A DNA stretch of 64,000 bases from Lenzites betulinus (Eukaryota > Basidiomycota > Agaricomycetes > Polyporales > Polyporaceae), in contig JABYQU010000044.1 of assembly GCA_022264855.1 (NCBI GenBank), positions 124,001-188,000 on the forward strand, read 5' to 3'. Made by a program: the position numbers and the translations under genes. Below are positions 55,477 through 64,000 of this stretch, piece by piece. Every line of letters starts with the position of its first letter. The stretch's first letter is position 1. The notes under the pieces were generated by a model that saw only the letters and a program-made list of their open reading frames with translations, had not been told where the DNA came from and searched no databases.

Positions 55477-57499
55477 ATGGCCCCCGCTCAATGCACCGTT
55501 TGCGACGAGAAATTCAAGAGCAAGAGCGAATGCAACATACACAGAGCCTATGTCGGCCATGGAGCGCCCGCCGTCTTCTTCTGTGTAGAATGCTCGCAGA
55601 CGTTCGTCAAGCTCAAAGAGCTCAAGAACCACCGCAACGCTGAGGGGCATACGAGGACGACTCTGACGGTGACGTCGCTCGAGGACGCGGAGAACGTACT
55701 CTCCCGTCCCCCTGGTATCGCTGAGGATTGGAGGCCGCCGCTCGCAATCCGCGGGGATAACGCTCCTGCTATTCGGGCCGCAAATTGCCCCACATGTTGC
55801 GAATCGTTTAAAACACACCAGGAACTAGCCGCGGTAGGTAGCCTGCGCACTTTCAGTCGACGGCGCCACCCGTTACTCACGCTAATCGGGCAGCATCGTC
55901 GAACGGCGCACGGCCAAGAAATCCAGGTAGCATTCAAGTGCCCCCGTTGCGCCCAGGCGATTCCGCTCGGGGAGGTGCATGGCCGATGCACGCCACCTGT
56001 GCGCCCGGCGTGCGCTATATGCCGACAACGCTTCGGCAGCACCGCAGAGCTTGTAGAGGTCAGTGGCGTTGGGCTAGCTCAAGGCGCACACACCACGACG
56101 CTGACACGACCTGTGGATGGTGGACAGCATCGCCTCGCGAACCCAGTGTCGTGCGACATCTGCGCGGTGCACCTCCCGCAGTGGCTGACGCTGCAGGAGC
56201 ACTGGCGCGTCTCGAACCAACACCCGTACTGTGAACTTTGCGACAACGCATTCAAGAACCAACGGGCATGGGTTGCTGTGAGTGACGTTCCGTCTCAGCC
56301 TGCCCCCCTCGTTTCAATGCCGATGCGTATCCTGACGTGGGGCATACAGCATACATTGACGTGCTCGCTTGCTCGGAGCTCGTTAACCTCAAGCGCTGTT
56401 GGAGAAACCAAGGCGGCTTGGAAGCAGAGCGTGGTGAGTGATAGTAATCTGCGTGGTTAAGGCTACCTCAAGTATCCTGAATCTCGACCGACCAGGAACA
56501 ACCCACGTTCCATCGGCCTTCAGCGCAGGCAATCGCGGGTCTGATGGAGAGAGCTTGGATCTCGCGCAATTTTCCAAATGCCATCCAGGTGCGCCGCCTT
56601 TATTAAGTGTGAAGGCATTATAGGATGCTAATACTCAATGCGGTATTGTAGCCTACGCGCGGGGAAGCATCGCGGCACTCTAGTCACCCGTCTCTCGGCA
56701 AGCTGTCTGACAGCACGGCTGAAAGCAGCTCCTCGTCGCGATATCTGGCACCTGAAGAAGATGTTTCCAACATCAAGCTCGCTGAGGAGTACGGCCAAGA
56801 GAACATCACACGTATCTTGAGCGTCGTAGAAGACGATGACCCCGTAGACAAGCCGAGGGTTGCGAAGTCGCTTCTGTCGGCGTCCGCACGTTCCTCCGAA
56901 GGGGCGCAGGGTCCGTCTCTCCTCGCTGAATGCTCAACCACTGGCGCGACGTCGAGAAAGGAGAACCAGACGGTCAGTATCATTAGTTTCTCGCGCGTTC
57001 CTCGCATCCCCGCTCACACATGTCCTACCTCGAAGGACTCCCCGCCGATGCTGGGCTATCGACGAGAACCCCGGAAACCAGCAGAGTTGGATGCCGACGC
57101 ATGGGAGTCTTCTTCCGACTCGCCATCCGAGAAGGTCACGTCGTGGCTGGACGGTCTGTCCCGTCATGGCCTCGCCAGTGCTGCACACCCGCCTCAACCA
57201 CTCGTTGTGGCAGCGAGCAGTCCGCTTCGTCTCAAGCCTGGAGGTATAAGCCCTCTGGGGAAGGCGACGACAGGGCATTCATGGCAGTGCCGTTTGTGTC
57301 TCCGACAGCCGTGCGCTGAACCCGTGGCTTCTACGTGCGGACACCTGTTCTGCCAGAGGTGAGCCTACTCATCTCGCTACGTAATATACCGTTAGCTAAA
57401 TGGTGCAGCTGTATCGTCAGGGGGCTCGAGACATACACGGGCTGTCCCGCCTGCCAGACGGAGTACTTCGTCCCGCTCAGTGCTGCTACGACGTCGTGA
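55477..57499 (+). CDS. U1-type zinc finger/RING protein (R4)
   Basis: Multi-exon, lying alone on the forward strand about 24 kb from the nearest family member. MAPAQCTVCDEKFKSKSECN gives the family's C-x2-C-x12-H-x5-H finger, followed by CVECSQTFVKLKELKNHRNA. Further fingers are CPTCCESFKTHQELAA, CPRCAQAIPLGEVHGRC, CAICRQRFGSTAELVE and CDICAVHLPQWLTLQEHW with HPYCELCDNAFKNQ. The last is the same H-(Y/W)-R-x-S...H...C-x2-C unit as in R2 and R3. A low-complexity region leads to the RING: CRLCLRQPCAEPVASTCGH, FCQSCIVRGLETYTG, CPACQTEYFVPL, ending SAATTS. Probable ubiquitin ligase with nucleic-acid-binding fingers. Exons between 56300 and 57240 are the least certain. Confidence 0.7.
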
Positions 57500-57724
57500 C
57501 GTCTAGGGGATATTACAAGACGACGCGTGGCACCGCTAGCAAACAATCCTTGTTCGATGTACAGTATATCGGGTGGATAGGACCCGGGTGTGGTGACCGT
57601 TGTGCTCCTTGTGTATGACCTTGTGGCGCGGTATTGACGTCTATGTATACTTAGTGTGGAAACTGGATGTATCTCTCGGTCCAGACTATGTCGACTACAG
57701 AATTATACCCAGATATATGGTGTT

Positions 57725-58749
57725 CTATGATGATGGCTGCGCCGGTTGTGCTGAGCGGAAGGCCCCGCGAACTTGACTCTGTATCCGGCGCTCCCAAGCA
57801 ACGAGGTTGACGCGACGGGTGACCTCGAAGCGGAGGGTGTGCTCCTTTGAATGCAGGATGGAATGGAGATACGCGAATACAAGCGCGTCCAGAGCGGTTG
57901 GCGATCTACACGGTTACTGTTATGAGCAGACGTCTAGGTATACGCGATGGCCTCGACTTACGAAGAGCCGAGGAACCACTTGTCAGTGCCAAGACGTTCG
58001 GACAGCGAAGCGATGGCCTCCTTGTACTGTTGTTCAATGGCCTCCACGTTTACGTGCGTTCCGTAAGAGGGCAGTAATGAGCTGATCCCGAAGAGGGGAG
58101 CTGGTGGTTGTGTGACGACGGTCTCCAGAGAGCGTGGCTTGGCCTTGTACGGAGAGATAATTTCTAGGAAGGATAGCGAAGAGGGCTGGTGAAGCATCTG
58201 AAGGCGAGTATGAGCGATAACCTCACGCTGGGCAGGAATGGCGGAGCGTACCAAGGCAGCGTGAACGTTGCCCTCGAGGAGAGAGACCCAAGCGCGACTT
58301 TCGTCCCGCGCCGCCTCGTTCGCATATCCTTCCAGCCCGTCCAGCGCACCAACACGGCCATCAACCCATTCGGGGATGAGGTGCGCGGGCAAGAGCTCGC
58401 CCTCGCCGTCATCCTGTGCCTTGACCTCCTGCGACGCGCCCGATAGAGTCTTGAGCGGAATGTGCAGGTTGGGGAGACGATTATCCAGTGCACCGTCGGC
58501 AGAGACATCCCACCGGATTGAGATGTCGGACAGACCACGCAGAGCAAGATACGCCTGCCACTTAAGGCATTCGACGTCGCTGCTCAATACATCCGCGTCC
58601 GTACTCCATGGGACGTGTATCCATAGAGTGGGCGAGCTCACTGGGAGCGCCTTGTCTGGAGAGTCGACGGGTGGATGAGTGTACAGCGGAAATAAAGAGA
58701 AGAACTGGCGGAGAGGCTGAGGCAGCGAGAGCGCGAAAGGACTGGCCAT
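57725..58749 (-). CDS. SAM37: Sam37/metaxin-like mitochondrial outer membrane protein
   Basis: Two exons. The long one begins MASPFALSLPQPLRQFFSLF, has the thioredoxin-like N-terminal part (TLWIHVPWSTDADVLSSDVE, CLKWQAYLALRG) and ends SERLGTDKWFLGS. A GTAAGT donor there splices to SPTALDALVFAYLHSILHS, HTLRFEVTRRVNLVAWERR, ending QPAQPSS. Reading through the donor would stop after GSS. The GST-C-like ending (ALDALVFAYLH, RRVNLVAWERR) is diagnostic of metaxin/Sam37, a subunit of the complex that sorts beta-barrel proteins into the mitochondrial outer membrane. Total about 320 aa. The neighbour (Vps54) is divergent, 290 bp away. Confidence 0.88.
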
Positions 58750-59039
58750 CCGAGTCCAAGTAACTGAGGTTACTGAGTTACTGAGGACCGCAACTAGGCG
58801 TATCGAGCCGCTTTGAGCGAGATCGAGTTACGCCGCATAAGCGCTCTTAGTCATATGTTTTGTGAAGGATTGCCTTTTATATCATGATGTAAGACGCCCC
58901 ATATGCGTAAGCGCCCATAGCTGCGCTGGAAGCTGGCGGTGTATCCCGCACTCGCCGAGCTCACACACCTCCACGACGACAGCGGCGGCGACGACACTCC
59001 GTTCTATGTCAAGCGCACTAGAGACAGCTTGGTGCCTTG

Positions 59040-62000
59040 ATGTCTGACTACGCGTCTACTCCTTCGCGTCCTGGTTCACCCGTCGGAGAACTCCCTTCCT
59101 TTCCTGCCTCGCGTCCTAACGCTTACCGGTTCAACTGGGATACTGCTACTCGGCGGCAGGGGCCTGAAAGCGTTTCTGGTACTACAGAAGGGCGGGGAGA
59201 CTACTTTGGCAACAACGCGCCGTATGATATCTACGGCAATGGCTCTTTCGCTAATCTGGCTCTGGGAAACCTGCCGGCCGAATGGAGCAGTACTAGGCAA
59301 GGATTTAATGGTGTGTTCCACGCAAAGACGCACATGCTATCGCGAACCATATACTAAACGTATGCAGCCATATCCAACGTCGTGAATAGTCCACAAAAGA
59401 AACCCGCTCCCCCAAAGGCACACTCCGGCCTTCCTGCCGTTCCGCCCGCGGACCTCCCCCGCGTTCGGCGCAAGGACTTTGATTCATACCTTCGCGCAAT
59501 AACTCCGGAATGGGAGCGTTTCGTGCAGAACGCAGAACAAGGTCGGGATGGCGTTGCGCAGATTGAGAGTTCATTCCCTCTTTCTTCGTCTAGCATCGAG
59601 GTCCCTCCTACACCACATACTCCGAGGACACCAAGGCCTCCGCCCGGAAAGGCGCCACCACCACTAGAAACCGTGCCCGCCGTTTTCTTTGAGCCCAACT
59701 TCAACCTTGGCGACCCACGAACTTTCAACGCAGTGACCGAGCAGCGCGAGGGTGAGGAGGATTTCACAGACCCGACATCCCTTTCCCACTCTCTCCCCCT
59801 ACTCGAGAAGATGTCTCACTACGCGGACACGATCGAGCAGCACCTTGTGCGCGAGATCTCCATTCGGTCCACCTCGTTCTTCGCGGCGCTCGCAAACCTC
59901 CAGGACCTCCAAACCGAGTCTGAGCAATGCCTTGACCGCATTTCGCACCTGCGTGGCTTGCTCAAGGACGTGGACGACAAGGGCGCGAAGCGCGGACTTG
60001 AGGTCATACGTAAGGAGGGAAAGCTCCGCAACATGGCCACGGTGAAGGATGGCGTGCGCTTCGTCGGTGGGGTCATGGAGATGACCGGTGTCGCCAAAGG
60101 TTTGGTGGCCGCGGGCCAGTGGGGCGAGGCGCTGGACGTGATTGAAGAGCTTAACAGACTATGGGATCCGTCGAGTGAAGATGCACAACCAGCGAGACCG
60201 CCGCCACTTCCTGTGAAGAACGGTCGGTCTTCACCATTACCCACCGTAATGGAATCACCGCCCGCTACACCTCCCCCGCCGCCCCCACCACCAGCCCCAT
60301 CAATACCACTCTCGTCTTTGCGGGCGTTCGCTGCGCTTCCGGAGCATCTGCGCGCACTCACGATGGAGATCACGTCTTCTTTGTCTTCAGAGTTCGTGAA
60401 TCTTCTGCGACAGGATCTCATCGAACGCATTGACTCCAAGTGGGAGATGTGGTCCGAGACGCGGCGGCAAGACTTTAATATGTCACTGAAAGACAGGTTG
60501 AGGCCTTTGCTGCAGTCCTTGGTGCGCACGAAGGGCATCTTAGAAGCCACCCTGTCATGGCGCGACGTTGTCATGACAGAAGTGCGAAGTACTATCAAGC
60601 GGGTAGGTCTCACAAACGGGGCGAAGGCGTTATACGCGCTAACAGACGTTGCAGCGAATACCTGTGCTCGAGATGAGCGAGGACGACTCGATACCACAGC
60701 AGTAAGCCTACTCAGTGGCTTTTTACAGCATTGGCTAATTCAAGTCGCAGGTCAAATACCGCCGCGGAGTTGCGCGCGATGTCACATTCGTCGTTTATGG
60801 ATTTGTCTCGTTCCATGTACCGCAGCCTTCTGAACTGCATAGAGGGTTTGTACCGGGAAAATGCGATCATCGTCGAGGTTATTCAGAGTATACAGTACGT
60901 CAATCTGAGCTATGTCTGTATCATGGTAACTAAAACCTTCCATCAGGTCGCCGAAAGCGAACGTGGACTTATCCGCACTGCAAGAAGAGCTATCCGACAT
61001 CCTGTCATCTGCCGCTGAGCTGGCAAACACGCGTGCGTCGAAGGTGCTCAGCGTCCGTGCAGAGCAGCATACCGCGCTCGATTTGCCGAGCTTCTGTGCG
61101 CTGTTCAACGAGTCATGGGACTTCGTTGTGAAGTCGGAAATCATCTGCAGGCGGATGATTGTCGGCCTACGCGGGACGATCGTCAGCCAGGTTAGTCCGT
61201 ACTCTCATCGAACGGCATGGGGTTACTGACGACGCCGCCCAGGCGAAGAGTTTCCTGCAACATTTTCACCAGACTCAGCTGTCACAATCTGCCAAACTTG
61301 TGGAGGACGAGCAGTGGAATGCAGCAGATGTCGCGCCCTCCGTCCAGCGCGTCGTCGATACTATGGTCGACGCGTCCATCCAGGATCCTCCAGAGCTGCT
61401 CCTCAATCGCCCACCCTCGGATACTCTCTCCCCACTACTATCGCCCGTCCCTCCTTCCCCCGCCCTCACTGTCAACGGAGCACCCGCCGCGCAACCCCGA
61501 CCATCTTCCCCACTACCCTCTCCGAACTTCCCGCCATCGCCGGGCCGCAGCGCCCGACGGCGGTCCGCGAACACCCCGACGAAACACTTGCGCGTGGAGG
61601 ATCGCCCGTTCTTCGCAGTTGGCGCGACGCTGGACGTGCTCGTGCTGTTGCTGGAATACTTGAAGGTGATCGTGAACCTGCCGCTGCTTGTGACGGACAC
61701 GATGAGCCGCGTGATCGAACTCCTGAAGTCGTTCAATTCGCGAACATGTCAAGTCGTACTTGGTGCGGGTGCGATGCGCTCGGCCGGGTTGAAGAACATC
61801 ACAGCGAAGCATCTGGGTACGCCATGACACTCACAGCTCCCTGGTAGGTTAGCTGACAGGATGTGGCAGCTCTCGCGTCGCAGTCGCTGGCTATCATGAT
61901 CTCGCTGGCCCCGTACATTCGGGAGGCGTTCCGCAGGCATCTTAGCCAGAAACAGGCTGTGATGCTTATCGAGTTTGACAAGCTCAAGAGGGTGTGTTTG

Positions 62001-63216
62001 AACGAAGTCACTGTGAATGCAACGCTTATGTTTCTACCCATTCTACTAGGACTATCAAGAACACCAGAATGAGATTCACGCCAAGCTCATCGCCATCATG
62101 GGCGACCGCCTTACTGCCCACATCCGGTCATTGCAGGTAATGTCAACGTAATGTGACGCAGCGCCGTAGTATTGACAGTTTGATAGGTCGTTCGATGGGA
62201 CGTACCCAAGGAGGGCGTCAATGAGTACATGGAAGTGCTTGTGAAGGAGACCGTCACCCTACACAAGGTCCTTTCGCGTTATCTCCCCTCTTCTGTCGTC
62301 GAGGTGCGTATCGCATTCCCTTCATGCAACGTAATATATTCAGGTCTACGGGATTCTCACTCGTCACCCTTCTATGCACAGTTCGTGATGACGCAGGTAT
62401 TTGCCGCAATCAATCACCGCCTATCGGAGGAGTATGCGAAGATAGAGCTGCCTTCTATGGAAGCGAAAGAACGGTACGTCGCGTAGCTTGCTTTACCTTC
62501 ACTTGCGTTACCAAACTGACTGGCACCCAATATCGCCTCTCTAAAGGCTCCTTGTCGACGCGCGTTATCTCCAAGAGAAGCTGACTGGACTCAAGAATGT
62601 CGCGGCCCCGACCGCGATGCTTGAGACTGTCGTCTCTGAGAAGTCGGTCGCGAACAGACTCGCCCAACCCCAACCGGCCGGTGCGCCTGCTCCCGCACCC
62701 CAAACCCAGCAACAGCAGCCCGCTGCACCGCCCGTAACCAATACCGGGAGGTTCAGGGGGATACTTCAGCGCGCGAGCACGCTCAACGGACGCCACACCA
62801 CCACACCTGCGCCCTCACCCGCACAGGCTCCGGCGCCGGACGTGGAGAAGGCGCTGCCACCACCCGCTGTTATCGCGTCACCCTCACCCGGGCCCGATTC
62901 TTCGTCTAATACGCCGTCCGTTGACCCTATGGCGGACAACGCGCCTCTGTCTGCGCGTGCGATTCCTCCTCCCGCGCCGTTGCCCCTACCTCTACCCGAG
63001 CACGACGACAAACCGCTCGTTGCTGAACCTGAGGAGGTTGATGGCGGTGCCGCGCCAGAGCCGGAAACACAGGAACCTGTGGACGACGACTCACCGCCGG
63101 CGATCCCGCCCAAGGAGAACTTGTCCGAGGACTGCCCGGGGAAACAGCCTGCGAACGGTGACGCGGGCGCAGCCCCTACGACGGCGGAACCACTTGTTAT
63201 CGAGGACGCACCATAG
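59040..63216 (+). CDS. VPS54: Vacuolar protein sorting-associated protein 54 (GARP complex)
   Basis: A large multi-exon gene. It begins MSDYASTPSRPGSPVGEL, splices at about 59310 to AISNVVNSPQKK, then reads RVRRKDFDSYLRAITPEWE. The N-terminal helical region carries SHYADTIEQHLVREIS, TSFFAALANLQDLQTESEQC and VKDGVRFVGGVMEMTGVAKG. A proline-rich loop (TPPPPPPPPAPS) interrupts it. The Vps54 domain shows VEDRPFFAVGATLDVLVLLL, DTMSRVIELLKSFNSRTCQ, VLGAGAMRSAGLKNITAKHL and SLAPYIREAFRRHLSQ. The C-terminus is disordered and Pro/Ala-rich, ending EPLVIEDAP. GARP tethers endosome-derived vesicles at the trans-Golgi network. Exon joins in 60600-61020 and 61850-62580 were placed by frame continuity. Confidence 0.88.
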
Positions 63217-64000
63217 TGCTGGTATGCGGTGCGGTATTTACTGTATATGGACTCGGAATGCCTTAATACCCTGTTTTTGTCCGCGCATCTCTAGCCTCTG
63301 GGAGCTTTTATTCAGGTGGCATGGACGCCCTAGAATGATTCAACATTCATCCAAGAGCTTGAGGAACCTTGTTTCATGACTCCTCTCCCTCCGGCCGAAG
63401 AGCGGTTTCGCGGCGCGTCGAACGACTGGCCCTTCGGAGGAGGACCAGCGCAGTCAGGAGCCACTGCAGTGAGCTGACTCGTCCCGTCGGCATGCAAGGC
63501 GTTACGTGACCAAGCGAAGCGTAAGCCCGACGCGACGCGACGCACCGTCGGACCCCCGCGATCCTGCGTCATGTCGACTGCCCAGTGAGCACGCCCGTCC
63601 GATCGCCACACGTGGGTGCGTTGACTCGAGCGGGATGACAAGTCCGAAGTTCGAACGAGTCGCGCGCGGGGCCAGGCGCGTCGCCGAGCACAATTGACAA
63701 TCGACAATTAGCCTTGGCACGAACTCCGCGCAGATGGGGTGCGTGCGCATGGGCATGGCGATGTAGACGAGCACCCCAACGGACGGAGACTCGCAATTAT
63801 TCCCTGCGTGATCGCGTCACGCAAAAATGGACGATCGGGGAGGCGAGACAGGTCGGTGCGAGGCCATCCACCGCCCGGATGCATACGGCGCTGCCAGTGT
63901 GCCTTGGCGCAATCTCGCACCATGCCAGGGCGCTAAGGGGTGCTTGTGTTTCGTGAGGGTTGCGCTGGGTTGCGAGGGGTTGCGCTGTGGAGCGGCTACA
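63217..64000. other. Right-edge region, no gene seen
   Basis: 784 bp after Vps54. Several overlapping open frames arise from GC bias and carry no motif. The last about 45 bases contain an imperfect repeat of GGTTGCG units, which does not match the usual TTAGGG telomere repeat. Confidence 0.4.

Noticed and set aside
63956..64000. Telomere-like repeat at the window end
   Set aside because: The GGTTGCG units are imperfect and differ from the TTAGGG repeats of Agaricomycete telomeres.

Overview
This window looks like Basidiomycota, class Agaricomycetes. Nearly every gene is split by many short introns (about 45-80 nt, GT...AG). Coding regions are GC-rich and genes lie close together on both strands. 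Recognisable families are typical eukaryotic or fungal ones: bifunctional tryptophan synthase, a CAAX-ended G-protein gamma subunit, monopolin Csm1, DUF1776, Vps54 and Sam37/metaxin. I found no prokaryotic, viral or plasmid features and no tRNA or rRNA. All calls come from reading translations and splice sites by eye; no database search was possible.

Layout. 1-8 kb: the 5' end of an adenosine-deaminase-like gene (cut by the window edge), eIF2B beta, a G-gamma subunit and an orphan gene. 8-15.4 kb: tryptophan synthase, an asparaginase with ankyrin repeats, and Csm1. 15.6-20.5 kb: two tandem adenosine-deaminase-like genes, paralogous to the fragment at the left edge. 20.5-31.4 kb: three genes of an unusual zinc-finger family (N-terminal U1/JAZ-type fingers plus a C-terminal RING), interleaved with an old yellow enzyme and an F-box gene. 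31.9-37.7 kb: a TLC-domain membrane protein, a DUF1776 protein and a cyclic phosphodiesterase. 37.9-38.8 kb: an apparently perfect 865-bp inverted repeat. 39-46 kb: an arrestin-like protein, a triple-KH protein and a fucosyltransferase-like protein. 46.7-53.6 kb: a tandem pair of unassigned paralogs and a tandem pair of RING-coiled-coil genes, one shortened. 53.8-63.2 kb: BRX1, a fourth zinc-finger/RING gene, Sam37/metaxin and Vps54.

Housekeeping genes (translation initiation, tryptophan synthesis, ribosome biogenesis, membrane traffic, mitochondrial import) are interspersed with duplicated accessory genes. The accessory set is rich in possible ubiquitin-pathway parts: six RING genes, one F-box gene and one arrestin-like adaptor. 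The clearest candidate for something undescribed is the four-member U1-finger/RING family. All four members share an identical first-finger spacing, and three share a TATAAGAG promoter element. The giant palindrome is the most striking structural feature.
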